64,000 nucleotides of DNA from Bacteroidaceae bacterium (GCA_024401225.1 JAKSLM010000002.1:1-64000), one strand, 5' to 3'; shown: positions 45,164 through 55,407, counted from the stretch's first letter. Numbers and translations are program-made. The notes: generated from the letters alone by a model not told the origin.

Positions 45164-46630
45164 TTACTTTCTATCTTTCCAAAGCTTAGTCATGTCCTCA
45201 AGAGTCTTGCCCTTTGTCTCAGGAACAAGCTTCCATACAAATACTGCTGCGACTACGCAGATGATGCCGTACATTGCGTAGACGAACCAGTAGCCAAGAC
45301 TATTGGCCATAGGAACGAACGAAGTAGAGACAATCCAGTTGAAGATCCACTGGAAGGCAACAGCTATAGCAACTGCACCACCACGGATGGTGTTAGGGAA
45401 TACCTCAGCAATGAGTACCCAACAGATTGGGCCCCATGAGAACATGAAGCTTGCAGAGTAAACCATGAGCGAGATCATGCAGAGGAGCTGCATTGTGGAA
45501 TCGTTGGCCATTGCGCCCTCGAATGTACAAGCCACACCTATTGCGCCAAGAGCCATGCCGAGCGAACCTACGATAAGAAGTGGTTTGCGGCCGAGTTTCT
45601 CAACTGTGAAGATTGCAACGCATGTGAAACCGAGATTTACGATACCATTGAAGACTGTGAGCATCATAGGATTGTCAAAGCCCATAGCACCATAGATACG
45701 TGGTGCGAAATACAGAACGGCATTGATACCTACTGCCTGCTGGAACACAGAAAGCATGATACCTACGAAGATGCAGAGGAATCCGTAAGTCATGATTGGC
45801 TCTGTCTTTACTGTCATTGTAGCCTTGATGTCTGCAAGAATCTCCTTTGCCTTTGCTGCACCATTGATCTTTGAAAGGATTGCTTCAGCCTTGCTGTCTG
45901 CACCGATTGATGCAAGGTAGCGAGGAGTTTCAGGAACAAAGCAGATGAGGATAGCAAAGAGACCTGCAGGTATCATTTCCGAACCAAACATGTAACGCCA
46001 TCCGTGCTCAATGCTCCATGCTGCTTCAGGACCGTTAAGGAGTCGGTTGACACCTTCGCCTACGCTCTCGATAGCAGGAGCAACATGGTCGCCAAGAATG
46101 AAGAAATTGACAAAGTAAACAACGAGCTGACCAAATATGATGGCAAACTGGTTCCAGCTTACAAGCATACCGCGAATGTTGCTTGGTGCAATTTCACCGA
46201 TATACATTGGACATACTGCAGAAGCAAGACCAACACCAACACCACCAATAACACGGTAAATGTTGAACACAATAAGGAGAGTGAGGTTTGGCTCGTTTTC
46301 GAGAATCATTGTTTCCGGACACATTGATCCCCATGCTGATATGAAGAACATGACACCGGCAAAGATAAGTGACTTCTTACGGCCCCAGTTGGATGCAAGC
46401 ACACCTGATATGGAGGATCCGATGATACATCCGATGAGTGCACTTGAACTTGTAAATCCATGCCAGAAGTCAGTATATGTGAAGTCCTGTGCACCCATGA
46501 AGAATGCCTGAAGTCCTTTTTCTGCACCCGAGATTACTGCAGTATCGTAACCAAAGAGAAGACCTCCGATTACTGCTACAAGCACAATAGAGAACAAGTA
46601 GGACTTAGAACCCTGGTTTTCTTGACTCAT
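45164..46630 (-). CDS. Sugar porter family (XylE-like) proton symporter
   Basis: 488 residues from the ATG at 46630; the frame opens 28 codons upstream, but MSQENQGSKSYLFSIVLVAVIGGLLFGYDTAVISG is the family start. Twelve membrane helices with sugar-porter signatures: GFLFGYD-like GGLLFGYDTAVISG, NWGRKKSLI (GRK repeat), YRVIGGVGVGLASAVCPMYIGEIAP, PETPRYLA, FGRK-like KLGRKPLLI and PETKGKTLEDM. Closest in style to xylose or arabinose proton symporters (XylE/AraE). Follows araDAB-tkt-rpiB on the same strand but after a terminator and with its own -7 box, so it is a separate unit with related use. Exact sugar unproven. Confidence 0.88.
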   Translation of the reverse strand: MSQENQGSKSYLFSIVLVAVIGGLLFGYDTAVISGAEKGLQAFFMGAQDFTYTDFWHGFTSSSALIGCIIGSSISGVLASNWGRKKSLIFAGVMFFISAWGSMCPETMILENEPNLTLLIVFNIYRVIGGVGVGLASAVCPMYIGEIAPSNIRGMLVSWNQFAIIFGQLVVYFVNFFILGDHVAPAIESVGEGVNRLLNGPEAAWSIEHGWRYMFGSEMIPAGLFAILICFVPETPRYLASIGADSKAEAILSKINGAAKAKEILADIKATMTVKTEPIMTYGFLCIFVGIMLSVFQQAVGINAVLYFAPRIYGAMGFDNPMMLTVFNGIVNLGFTCVAIFTVEKLGRKPLLIVGSLGMALGAIGVACTFEGAMANDSTMQLLCMISLMVYSASFMFSWGPICWVLIAEVFPNTIRGGAVAIAVAFQWIFNWIVSTSFVPMANSLGYWFVYAMYGIICVVAAVFVWKLVPETKGKTLEDMTKLWKDRK

Positions 46631-46669
46631 AATAGTTTCTAAGATTATTTTTAAGTTCTTACGTTTTAG

Positions 46670-46677
46670 CAAAAATA
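46670..46677 (-). promoter_or_regulatory. -7 box for the sugar porter gene
   Basis: TATTTTTG on the minus strand matches TAnnTTTG, 40 bp ahead of the ATG at 46630 and directly beyond the rpiB terminator. No good -33 element was found, since that position falls in the terminator hairpin. Confidence 0.4.
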
Positions 46678-46680
46678 AAA

Positions 46681-46735
46681 GGACACACCAATGACTTACA
46701 ATGATGTAGGTCATGCTTGGTGTGTCCTCTTTTTA
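46681..46735. terminator. Terminator after rpiB
   Basis: GGACACACCAATGAC pairs with GTCATGCTTGGTGTGTCC. The minus strand continues TTTTATTTTTG and the plus strand CTCTTTTT, so it can work both ways. It ends the araD-araA-araB-tkt-rpiB unit. Confidence 0.8.
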
Positions 46736-46749
46736 TTTATAGATAAATG

Positions 46750-47178
46750 TTACTTTACAGGGATGTCATCAATGCGCTGCTGATGACGACCTCCGGCAAA
46801 CTCAGTTCCGAAGAATTCATCGAGACAAGCACGACAAGTGTCTTCAGTAATGAATCGACCTGGGAATACAATAACATTGGCATTATTGTGCTCACGGATG
46901 AGATGTGCAATCTCTGGCTGCCATACAAGACCTGCACGGATCTGCTGGTGCTTGTTGAGAGTCATTGATATACCTTCACCCGAACCGCACATTGCAATAC
47001 CTGGATATACTTCGCCTTTCTCTATGCCCTCTGCAAGGGCATGTCCATAGGTTGCGTAGTTACAGCTATCCTCTGTATAGGTGCCGTAGTCCTTGTATTC
47101 AATGCCTTTCTCCTCAAGGTACTTCTTTACGAATTGCTTGAGAGGGTAGGCTGCGTGATCTGAAGCTAAACCAACCAT
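46750..47178 (-). CDS. rpiB: Ribose 5-phosphate isomerase B
   Basis: 142 residues. Interconverts ribose 5-phosphate and ribulose 5-phosphate. RpiB/LacAB fold: GLASDHAAYPLKQFVKKYLEEKG, YATYGHALAEGIEKGE, IAMCGSGEGISMTLNKHQQIRAGL with active-site Cys, and NDANVI-like NNANVIVFPGRFI. Its start is two bases after the transketolase stop, so they are coupled. Supplies the pentose phosphate pathway from arabinose or xylose. Confidence 0.95.
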   Translation of the reverse strand: MVGLASDHAAYPLKQFVKKYLEEKGIEYKDYGTYTEDSCNYATYGHALAEGIEKGEVYPGIAMCGSGEGISMTLNKHQQIRAGLVWQPEIAHLIREHNNANVIVFPGRFITEDTCRACLDEFFGTEFAGGRHQQRIDDIPVK

Positions 47179-47180
47179 AA

Positions 47181-49205
47181 TTAAAGCATTGACTTAACCT
47201 GCTCGTAAACGTTCTGAGCTGTGTAGCCGAGTTTCTCATCGAGCACCTTGTAAGGAGCAGAGAAGCCGAATGACTCAAGACCCCAGATCTTTGACTCAGG
47301 AGCTGCACCAATAAGGAAGCCCTGGAGATTTACTGGAAGACCTGCTGTCATACCGAATACCTTAGCACCTGCTGGGATAACAGACTCCTGATATTCCTTT
47401 GACTGCTCACGGAAGAGGCCCTCAGAAGGAACAGATACGATACGTACCTTAACACCTTCCTTGCGAAGGAGCTCTGCACCAGAAATGAGTGTAGAAACCT
47501 CTGAACCTGAAGCAACGCATACTACATCTGGATTCTCATCTGAACCTGCAACGATGTAAGCACCCTTAGCTGCTGCACAATAGTCGTTGCCCTCTGGGAG
47601 GTTGTTGATGTTCTGGCGAGAGAAGATGAGAGCTGTTGGAGTTGTTGTGTTCTCCATTGCAAGTGCCCATGCAGCAGTTGTCTCCTTAGCGTCAGCTGGA
47701 CGAAGAACAAGTGTAGATGGCTTGCCTGAGTGGTTGCGAAGCTTCTCCATGAGACGGATCTGTGCTTCCTGCTCTACTGGCTCGTGAGTTGGACCGTCCT
47801 CACCTACGCGGAATGCATCGTGAGTCCAGATGAACTTAACTGGGAGCTCCATGAGAGCTGCCATACGAACTGCTGGCTTCATGTAGTCAGAGAATACGAA
47901 GAATGTACCACATGCAGGGATAACACCTCCGTGGAGAGCCATACCGATGCAGCAGCAAGCCATAGTGAGCTCAGCAACACCTGCCTGGAAGAATGCACCA
48001 GAGAAGTCGCCTGCAGCGAGAGCCTTAGTCTTCTTAAGGAAGCCGTCAGTCTTATCTGAGTTAGAGAGGTCAGCAGAACCTACGATCATGTTAGGAACCT
48101 GCTCTGCAAGAACTGAAAGACAAGCAGCTGATGCATTACGAGTAGCGTCGTTGTCCTTCTGAACGCATGCGCTCCAGTCGATCTTTGGAGCCTTGCCAGC
48201 GAACCAGTCATCCTGCTGAGCAGCCTTTTCTGGGTTAGCAGCAGCCCATGCCTTCTCCTCTTCGTAGCGAGCAGCACAGATAGCTTCGAGTTCCTTAGCA
48301 CGGTTAGCATAGAGTTCCTTAACATCGTCGAAAATAACGAATGGATTCTCAGGATCACCACCGAGGTTCTTGATTGTGTTAATGTAAGCATCGCCACCGA
48401 GTGGAGCACCGTGAGTCTTGCAGTTAGCCTCGTATGAAGAGCCGTCAGCCTTGAGGGCACCCTTACCCATGATACACTTACCGATGATGAGTGTTGGCTT
48501 GCCTTCAACCTTCTTTGCAGCATCGAGAGCTGTACGGATCTGAGCAGCATCGTTACCTACGATCTCGATAACTTCCCAACCGAGTGCACGATACTTAGCA
48601 GCAGTATCCTCAGTCATAACTTCCTTAGTCTCAGTAGAAAGCTGAATATCATTAGAGTCATAGAACATGATGAGGTTGTCAAGACCGAGAGTAGCAGCGA
48701 TACGAGCACCACCCTGTGAAATTTCTTCCTGAACACCACCATCAGAGATGTATGCATAGATTGTCTCCTTTGCAAATGTTGGGTTGCCTGTGTGAGCAGC
48801 AAGGAACTTAGCAGCGATAGCAGCACCTACTGCGAATACGTGACCCTGGCCAAGAGGACCAGAAGTATTCTCGATACCACGAGCAATCTCAAACTCTGGG
48901 TGACCAGTAGTTGGAGAACCCCACTGACGAAGCTGTGAAAGCTCCTCAAGAGAGAACTTGCCGATGAGGCAAAGCTGAGAGTAGAGCATTGGAGCCATGT
49001 GACCAGGATCGAGGAAGAAACGGTCGCGACCTACCCACTCAGGGTTCTTTGGATCGTACTGGAGGTACTCAGAGTAGAGTACGTTAATGAAGTCGGCACC
49101 ACCCATAGCACCACCTGGGTGACCAGACTTAGCCTTTTCAACAGCTGATGCAGCAAGGATACGGATATTGTCCGCTGCATGATTCAAAACTTTGATGTCA
49201 TTCAT
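47181..49205 (-). CDS. tkt: Transketolase
   Basis: 674 residues, full length. Thiamine diphosphate enzyme that transfers two-carbon units in the non-oxidative pentose phosphate pathway. N-terminal ThDP-binding domain (GHPGGAMGGADFINVLY, GPLGQGHVFAVGAAIAAKFL, YISDGGVQEEISQGG), the pyrimidine domain (WTHDAFRVGEDGPTHEPVEQ) and the C-terminal domain are complete. It lies 42 bp after the araB kinase and is tied to rpiB; the pair takes xylulose 5-phosphate from the ara enzymes into central metabolism. Confidence 0.97.
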   Translation of the reverse strand: MNDIKVLNHAADNIRILAASAVEKAKSGHPGGAMGGADFINVLYSEYLQYDPKNPEWVGRDRFFLDPGHMAPMLYSQLCLIGKFSLEELSQLRQWGSPTTGHPEFEIARGIENTSGPLGQGHVFAVGAAIAAKFLAAHTGNPTFAKETIYAYISDGGVQEEISQGGARIAATLGLDNLIMFYDSNDIQLSTETKEVMTEDTAAKYRALGWEVIEIVGNDAAQIRTALDAAKKVEGKPTLIIGKCIMGKGALKADGSSYEANCKTHGAPLGGDAYINTIKNLGGDPENPFVIFDDVKELYANRAKELEAICAARYEEEKAWAAANPEKAAQQDDWFAGKAPKIDWSACVQKDNDATRNASAACLSVLAEQVPNMIVGSADLSNSDKTDGFLKKTKALAAGDFSGAFFQAGVAELTMACCCIGMALHGGVIPACGTFFVFSDYMKPAVRMAALMELPVKFIWTHDAFRVGEDGPTHEPVEQEAQIRLMEKLRNHSGKPSTLVLRPADAKETTAAWALAMENTTTPTALIFSRQNINNLPEGNDYCAAAKGAYIVAGSDENPDVVCVASGSEVSTLISGAELLRKEGVKVRIVSVPSEGLFREQSKEYQESVIPAGAKVFGMTAGLPVNLQGFLIGAAPESKIWGLESFGFSAPYKVLDEKLGYTAQNVYEQVKSML

Positions 49206-49247
49206 TGTTTTAAAAGTTTTTGTTTTGTTATAATTATTAATTATCTA

Positions 49248-50840
49248 TTATTTCTTATTGTCAACAGCAGCCTGTTCGATAGCAAGACCAGCCTTGTACA
49301 CTTCGATGTACTTGTTGAATCCTTCTACATCCTCGGCTGTAGGAGCAATCTCAACACCAGTGTTACCACCGAATACTACTTCCTCAAGCCAATCAGCAAG
49401 GTTCTGATTCTTAGCATTGTTCACACAGTATGCAGCGAGGAGAGCAATACCCCAAGCACCACCTTCACCTGCAGTTTCCATAACAGAGATAGGGGAGTTG
49501 AGAGCAGCAGCAAGAACGCGCTGACCTACACCTGGAGTCTTGAAGAGACCACCATGTCCTGTAATACGATCAACCTTAATCTTTTCTTCCTTGAAGAGCA
49601 CATCGTTACCGAGCTTGAGTACTGCTACTGTAGCATAGAGATTAGTGCGGATGAAGTTTGCAAGATTGAACTTATCGTTGGCAGAACGAACTACCATAGG
49701 ACGACCATCCTGAAGTCCGGCAACAGGTTCACCTGAGATATAGTTGTAAGCAAGTACGCCGCCACAGTCAGGATCGCCTGAGAGTGCATGGTTATAGAGC
49801 TTGCCGTATACCTCGTTCATATCTACTGGTACACCAAGAAGTTCCTGGTATTCCTTGAAGAGCTTAACCCAAGCATTGATATCAGAAGTACAGTTGTTAC
49901 AGTGAACCATTGCAACGAGCGAACCATCAGGTGTAGTAACCATGTCGATCATCTCGTTTGGCTTAGAAAGATCCTTCTCAAGAACGATCATTGAGAATGA
50001 TGAAGTACCAGCACTTACGTTACCTGTGCGCTGCTTAACAGCATTAGTTGCAACCATACCTGTTCCAGCATCACCTTCAGGAGGACAAAGTGGACATCCT
50101 GGCTTCAAGTGACCAGAGATATCAAGACGCTCAGCACCATGCTCAGTAAGAACACCTGCATCAGCACCAGCAGAGAGTGACTCAGGAAGAATGTCAAGAA
50201 GTTTCCAATCGTATCCCTTTGGAGCAACGAGTTCGTCGAACTTGCGTACCATCTCAGCGTTGTAAGTCTTTGTTTCTGGATCAACAGGAATCATACCTGA
50301 AGCATCGCCAACACCAAGAACCTTCTTGCCTGTGAGGCGCCAGTGAATGTAACCTGCGAGGGTAGTGAGGTAAGTGATGTCCTTCACGTGCTCATCACCA
50401 TTGAGGATGCACTGGTAGATGTGAGAGATTGACCAACGGAGTGGGATATTGTAGTTGAAGAGCTTAGAGAGCTCAGCAGCTGCAGCACCTGTGTTTGTAT
50501 TACGCCATGTACGGAATGGAACAAGGATCTTCTCATCCTTGCCAAATGCCATGTAACCGTGCATCATAGCAGAAATACCGATAGCAGCAAGGTTCTCAAT
50601 CTCACAGTCATACTGAGCGATGACATTCTTGCGAAGGTCAGCGTAGCAATCCTGAAGACCGTACCAGATGCGGTCGATATTGTATGTCCAAAGTCCATCT
50701 ACAAGCTGGTTTTCCCATTCGTGGCTTCCCTGTGCTATAGGCTTGTTTTCATCGTCGATGAGAACTGCCTTGATGCGGGTAGAGCCAAACTCGATACCGA
50801 GTATGGCTTTACCTGATTCAATTATCTGTTTTGCGTTCAT
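49248..50840 (-). CDS. araB: FGGY-family carbohydrate kinase, L-ribulokinase of the Bacteroidota type
   Basis: 530 residues. N-terminal ATPase/sugar domain (ILGIEFGSTRIKAVLID; ISAMMHGYMAFGKDEKILVPFRTWRN) and C-terminal domain (ITGHGGLFKTPGVGQRVLAAALNSPI; GEGGAWGIALLAAY). The position directly after araA (21 bp) and araD makes L-ribulokinase by far the best call: L-ribulose plus ATP to L-ribulose 5-phosphate. It differs clearly from proteobacterial AraB; from sequence alone xylulokinase would also be possible. Confidence 0.87.
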   Translation of the reverse strand: MNAKQIIESGKAILGIEFGSTRIKAVLIDDENKPIAQGSHEWENQLVDGLWTYNIDRIWYGLQDCYADLRKNVIAQYDCEIENLAAIGISAMMHGYMAFGKDEKILVPFRTWRNTNTGAAAAELSKLFNYNIPLRWSISHIYQCILNGDEHVKDITYLTTLAGYIHWRLTGKKVLGVGDASGMIPVDPETKTYNAEMVRKFDELVAPKGYDWKLLDILPESLSAGADAGVLTEHGAERLDISGHLKPGCPLCPPEGDAGTGMVATNAVKQRTGNVSAGTSSFSMIVLEKDLSKPNEMIDMVTTPDGSLVAMVHCNNCTSDINAWVKLFKEYQELLGVPVDMNEVYGKLYNHALSGDPDCGGVLAYNYISGEPVAGLQDGRPMVVRSANDKFNLANFIRTNLYATVAVLKLGNDVLFKEEKIKVDRITGHGGLFKTPGVGQRVLAAALNSPISVMETAGEGGAWGIALLAAYCVNNAKNQNLADWLEEVVFGGNTGVEIAPTAEDVEGFNKYIEVYKAGLAIEQAAVDNKK

Positions 50841-50861
50841 AATTCAATCGTAATTCAATGT

Positions 50862-52397
50862 TTAACGAAGTGCCTTGTTGAGCATGTAGTAAATCTCGTT
50901 GTTGCGGAGCTGCTGCTTGAATCCACTGATAGTAGTATCCTTAGTGATGCTGATGAATTCAATGTCAGTCATCTCAGCGAAGTCCTCCCAATATTCAGCA
51001 GTAATATCGTACGAGAATGCGCTGTGGTGAGTACCTCCGGCGAGGATCCATGCACCTGCACCGATTTCGAATGTTGGCTGTGGAACCCAAAGTGCAGAAG
51101 CAACAGGGAGCTTAGGCATTGGCTTTGGCTCGATGCACTCTACATCGCTTGTAATGAGACGGAAGCGGTTGCCAAGGTCTACGATTGTAGCCTTGCATCC
51201 TGCACCAGTCTTTGAAGTGAAGACGAGACGAGCAGTCTCCTGCTTACGGATACCGATGCCGAGGAAGTGAACCTCAAGCTTTGGCTTGTCAGATGCGATG
51301 AGAGGAGTAACCTCAAGCATGTGAGACTGAAGTGAAGATGTCTGATTAGCATCGAAGTTGAGAGTGTAGTCCTCAAGGAATGAACAACCCTTCTCAAGAC
51401 CCTGGTTCATAACCCAAAGTGAACGGTAGAGACATGCTGTCTTCCAGTCGCCCTCAGCACCGAAACCGATACCTTCTGCCATGAGGCGCTGTGAAGCAAG
51501 ACCTGGAATCTGATCGAAACCGCAGAAGTTTGGAGAATCGATATCTGCATCGCCAAGGTCATCGAAGTTTGTAGTGAATGCAAGAGCGCCTTCGTCCTTG
51601 AGAACTCGGCGGATAGCAATCTCAGCCTTAGCAGCATTGCGTACCTTCTCCCAGTATACCTGTTCGCCACACTCATCGATCTTGATAGTGTATTCCTTCT
51701 TATATTCCTCAACGAGAGCATCTACATCAGCATCAGAAACCTGCTTGAAGTAGTTCATGAGAGAAGAAACAGGGTAGTAGTCAACATGGTAGCCAAGACG
51801 CTGTTCGAACTCTACGCGGTCGCCATCAGTAACGGCAACATTGTTCATGTTCATACCGAACATGAGGCAACGTACATTGTGAGCATCAGCAACAGCAGCT
51901 GCAACACGTGCCCATACAGCGATCTTCTTCTGAGCCTCTTCGCTCTTCCAGTAACCAACAACAACCTTGCGAGGGATGCGCATGCGAGTGCAGATGTGAC
52001 CGTACTCGATGTCACCGTGTGCTGACTGGTTGAGGTTCATGAAGTCCATATCCATAGTGTCCCATGGAATCTCTGCATTGTACTGAGTGTGGAAGTGGAG
52101 GAGTGGCTTCTTCAACTGCTGAAGACCCTTGATCCACATCTTTGCAGGAGAGAATGTGTGCATCCAAGTGATGACACCAGCACACTTAGGATCATTGTTG
52201 GCAGCAAGCATCACCTCTTCAACCTCCTTTGAAGAATTTGCTGTACCCTTATATACTACTTTTACAGGGATGAGACCGCCATTGTTAAGGCCGTCTACCA
52301 TTTCCTTTGAGTGTCCGTCTACGATTTTAACAGTTTCGCCTCCGTAAAGAAGCTGTGCTCCAGTTACCCACCAAAGCTCAAGATTTTCAAATGCCAT
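50862..52397 (-). CDS. araA: L-arabinose isomerase
   Basis: 511 residues. Converts L-arabinose to L-ribulose. Family features: LWWVTGAQLLYGGETV at the N-terminus, GVITWMHTFSPAKMWIKGLQQLKKPLLHFHTQYN, QSAHGDIEYGHICTRMRIPRKVVVGYW with metal-site residues, GFGAEGDWKTACLYRSLWVM and the late GTHHSAFSYD with its active-site histidines. 44 bp after araD. Confidence 0.97.
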   Translation of the reverse strand: MAFENLELWWVTGAQLLYGGETVKIVDGHSKEMVDGLNNGGLIPVKVVYKGTANSSKEVEEVMLAANNDPKCAGVITWMHTFSPAKMWIKGLQQLKKPLLHFHTQYNAEIPWDTMDMDFMNLNQSAHGDIEYGHICTRMRIPRKVVVGYWKSEEAQKKIAVWARVAAAVADAHNVRCLMFGMNMNNVAVTDGDRVEFEQRLGYHVDYYPVSSLMNYFKQVSDADVDALVEEYKKEYTIKIDECGEQVYWEKVRNAAKAEIAIRRVLKDEGALAFTTNFDDLGDADIDSPNFCGFDQIPGLASQRLMAEGIGFGAEGDWKTACLYRSLWVMNQGLEKGCSFLEDYTLNFDANQTSSLQSHMLEVTPLIASDKPKLEVHFLGIGIRKQETARLVFTSKTGAGCKATIVDLGNRFRLITSDVECIEPKPMPKLPVASALWVPQPTFEIGAGAWILAGGTHHSAFSYDITAEYWEDFAEMTDIEFISITKDTTISGFKQQLRNNEIYYMLNKALR

Positions 52398-52441
52398 AGT
52401 TATGTAAATGTATTTTAATAGTTAGTAAATAGGTTCAATTA

Positions 52442-53152
52442 TTAATGCTTCTGTCCCTTCTGTCCGTAGTATGCGTTAGGGCCATGCTTGCGGTTGTAAT
52501 GCTTCTCTACAAGAAGTGGATTCATTGTAGTCATAGGATTAACGCTGTATGAGATGAATGCCATCTTAGCAACCTGCTCCATTACCTTTGCATTGTAAAC
52601 AGCATTGTCAGGAGAAGTTCCCCATGAGAAAGGACCATGGTTCTTTACGAGAACAGCAGGAGTGTGATCAGGGTTGATCTTGCGGATGTTAAGGATCTCA
52701 TCAACGATTACGTTACCAGTCTCAAGCTCGTATTCACCCTCTACCTCTTCCTTAGTCATGTCACGAGTACATGGGATAGCCTTATAGAAGTAGTCAGCAT
52801 GAGTTGTACCGATGTTAGGGATGTCCTGACCTGCCTGTGCAAATGCTGTTGCATAAGTAGAGTGAGTGTGTACTACACCCTGGATATTTGGGAATGCCTT
52901 ATAGAGTACGAGATGTGTAGGAGTGTCAGATGATGGATTGAGTTCGCCTTCTACAACCTTTCCAGTCTCAAGGTCAACAACAACCATATCGCTTGCCTTC
53001 ATATCATCATAGCTTACACCTGATGGCTTGATTACTACAAGACCCTTTTCACGGTCGATACCAGATACGTTACCCCATGTAAAGATAACGAGTCCCTGCT
53101 TTACAAGGTCAAGGTTTGCCTTGAACACTTTTTCTTTAAGTTCTTCTAACAT
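52442..53152 (-). CDS. araD: L-ribulose 5-phosphate 4-epimerase
   Basis: 236 residues. Class II aldolase-family zinc enzyme producing D-xylulose 5-phosphate. [50 protein letters not shown] with the two zinc histidines, [18 protein letters not shown] and [10 protein letters not shown] are visible. First gene of the araD-araA-araB-tkt-rpiB unit. No canonical -7 box was found upstream on its strand. Confidence 0.96.
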   Translation of the reverse strand: MLEELKEKVFKANLDLVKQGLVIFTWGNVSGIDREKGLVVIKPSGVSYDDMKASDMVVVDLETGKVVEGELNPSSDTPTHLVLYKAFPNIQGVVHTHSTYATAFAQAGQDIPNIGTTHADYFYKAIPCTRDMTKEEVEGEYELETGNVIVDEILNIRKINPDHTPAVLVKNHGPFSWGTSPDNAVYNAKVMEQVAKMAFISYSVNPMTTMNPLLVEKHYNRKHGPNAYYGQKGQKH

Positions 53153-53423
53153 AATGATAGTGTATTTTTGATAATTAGTATTTATGTTTTCTATATTTGT
53201 ACCGTATGTTCGGTGTGTATTGTCTGAATTTGGTGTGCATGATTAGCATGCAATGTTATTAATCCCGCCGTGATTTATGCCCAGCGGACAGCGTTGATTG
53301 TATCAGCCACACTTTTATTCTCATCTCAGCAACCTTATAATTATAGCAAAACGAAGCAATGTGACGTTTATATAATATATAAGGTATAATAGTTTTGTAT
53401 GTTACTTTTTGAAGAAAGTTTGA
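53153..53423. other. araD leader region, possible plus-strand transcript
   Basis: 310 bases separate araD from the symporter gene. On the plus strand TTTG (53167-53170) and TATATTTG (53192-53199) are 21 bp apart, a promoter-like match reading away from araD towards the hairpin at 53424. A GGTGTG(T/C)AT direct repeat starts at 53212 and 53232, 20 bp apart. On the araD strand no TAnnTTTG was seen, so the expected araD promoter is not obvious. Confidence 0.35.
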
Positions 53424-53455
53424 AAGCTACCCGACACGACTATGCCGGGTAGCTT
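53424..53455. terminator. Hairpin after the symporter gene
   Basis: AAGCTACCC pairs with GGGTAGCTT around GACACGACTATGCC. The loop shares CCCGACACGA with the hairpins at 12937 and 13516. It lies 9 bp beyond the symporter stop on the minus strand. Confidence 0.7.
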
Positions 53456-53463
53456 ATTATGTA

Positions 53464-55407
53464 TTACCAAAGGAGGATGTAAAGCAAGAGAGTGATTACG
53501 CAGATACCAATTGCACCAAGAGTATATCCACTTGTTGTAGAGAAGATATTGATATCAACTGGAAGAGCCTTAGGATCCTGCTTAGTATCCTTAGAGTCTG
53601 AGTAGAGCCATACACCGTTTCCACCTACGAGCACACCGAAGAAGATGAATGCCTGGAAACCTATGTCGTTAAGGTAAGCAGTCAAGCTTGTGCTATCGCC
53701 CATTGCAACAACAATAATAGCAGCTACAATGAAGAAAATACCTGCACAACCGAGAATCTTACCCCACTTCATCATAGCCTTCTGATCGTCAGCCGATGGA
53801 AGTTCACACTTAACGTACTTCTTGTCGATAAGAGAAAGAGTTACGAAGAAGCAGAATACGATGATGAAGATGTAGCCGGCACGGAACTGGAATGGAACAT
53901 CGCCGAGGAGAGCCTTGAAGAGCACGCCGAGTGGGATAGTGATGATAGCTGTCCATACTGCAGCATTAGAAGATGCACGCTTCCAGAGAAGACCAAGACC
54001 GAATACTGTGATGATACCTGGGTAAATGAAACCAGAGTACTCCTGAATGTACTGGAATGCCTGGTCGAGGCTACCAAGGAGTGGCTGAGTTGCTACGAGA
54101 GCGATGAGGAGAGCACATACAGATGTGATACGACCTACGTTTACAAGCTTCTTGTCACCTGCAGATGGGTTGATGTACTTCTTGTAGATATCCATTGTGA
54201 AGAGGGTAGAAGTACTGTTAAACATAGATGCAAGTGAAGAAATGATAGCTGCTGCAAGGGCTGCGAATGAAAGACCCTTGATACCAGTAGGAGTGAAGTT
54301 ACGGATAAGCCATGGGTAAGCATCGTCCGACTTGTCGATTGTACCACCAAGGTTCAACTGACTGATAAGTTCTGGGTGATGCTTGAAGATGTAGTATGCA
54401 CAGATACCAGGAAGTACCACGATGAATGGGATGACAATCTTGAGGAAACCTGCGAAGATAAGACCCTTCTTAGCCTCATCGATGTTCTTTGCAGCAAGAC
54501 CCTTCTGGATGATGTACTGGTTGAATCCCCAGTAACCGAGGTTTGTCAACCAAACACCACCTACAACAGCAGCAATACCTGGTACGTTGTTGAACGCATC
54601 AGCATCGTGCGACTGCTGAATGATGAGGTGGAAGTGTGGGTCGGTAGCATTGTCACCGGTAGTGAGCTCACCGAAGATCTTTGCGAGTGCGCCGAATGCA
54701 GAAGTATCGAATACCTCACCAATCTTCATGAGGGCTACATAAGCTGTGATAAGACCACCACCTACGAGGAATGTAACCTGCATAACGTCGGTCCAAGCTA
54801 CTGATGCAAGACCACCATAGATAGAGTAGATACCTGCGATAACGAAGAGACCGAATACGATGCACATACGTACGCTTACGACTGCAAAGCCGAGGTCAAC
54901 CATTGCGCCCTGAAGATTGAGGATCTGCTCAACAGCGAGGGCACCGAGCCATGCTACAGAAGTAAGGTTAACGAATACGTAGAGGAAGAGCCACAGGATA
55001 GAGAATGCAAGACCTACACCATCGTTGTAACGCTCACGAAGGAACTGAGGAATAGTGAAAATCTTACGTTCGATCATGATAGGCAAGAGGAACTTACCAA
55101 TCACGATAAGTGTAACTGCAGCCATGACCTCATATGCGGCAATGGCAATACCGTCTGCATAACCAGTACCGGACATACCGATAAACTGCTCTGCTGAAAT
55201 GTTGGCGGCAATAAGGGAAGCACCGACAGCCCACCAAGTAAGTGTGTTACCTGCGAGGAAGTAGTCGTTAGCGCTCTTTTCCTTACCATCCTTATCGCGG
55301 CTGAGGAACATACCCAAGCACACGAGAAGCACGATGTAAACCACCAAAATCACGAAATCGATAGTCTGGAATCCAGATGTAGCGATTCTTGAAGCTAAAT
55401 CATTCAT
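53464..55407 (-). CDS. Sodium/solute symporter (SSS family), probable arabinose importer
   Basis: 647 residues, about 14 membrane helices. SSS signatures: FLAGNTLTWWAVGASLIAANISAEQFIGMSG near the N-terminus, SIYGGLASVAWTDVMQ, and LSFAALAAAIISSLASMFNSTSTLFTMDIY near the sodium site. SGLT-like symporters in this context import arabinose (araP type) or galactose. It follows the lipoprotein mutarotase by 61 bp and precedes araDAB after a terminator, so arabinose is the best guess; the substrate is inferred from position. Confidence 0.9.
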   Translation of the reverse strand: MNDLASRIATSGFQTIDFVILVVYIVLLVCLGMFLSRDKDGKEKSANDYFLAGNTLTWWAVGASLIAANISAEQFIGMSGTGYADGIAIAAYEVMAAVTLIVIGKFLLPIMIERKIFTIPQFLRERYNDGVGLAFSILWLFLYVFVNLTSVAWLGALAVEQILNLQGAMVDLGFAVVSVRMCIVFGLFVIAGIYSIYGGLASVAWTDVMQVTFLVGGGLITAYVALMKIGEVFDTSAFGALAKIFGELTTGDNATDPHFHLIIQQSHDADAFNNVPGIAAVVGGVWLTNLGYWGFNQYIIQKGLAAKNIDEAKKGLIFAGFLKIVIPFIVVLPGICAYYIFKHHPELISQLNLGGTIDKSDDAYPWLIRNFTPTGIKGLSFAALAAAIISSLASMFNSTSTLFTMDIYKKYINPSAGDKKLVNVGRITSVCALLIALVATQPLLGSLDQAFQYIQEYSGFIYPGIITVFGLGLLWKRASSNAAVWTAIITIPLGVLFKALLGDVPFQFRAGYIFIIVFCFFVTLSLIDKKYVKCELPSADDQKAMMKWGKILGCAGIFFIVAAIIVVAMGDSTSLTAYLNDIGFQAFIFFGVLVGGNGVWLYSDSKDTKQDPKALPVDINIFSTTSGYTLGAIGICVITLLLYILLW

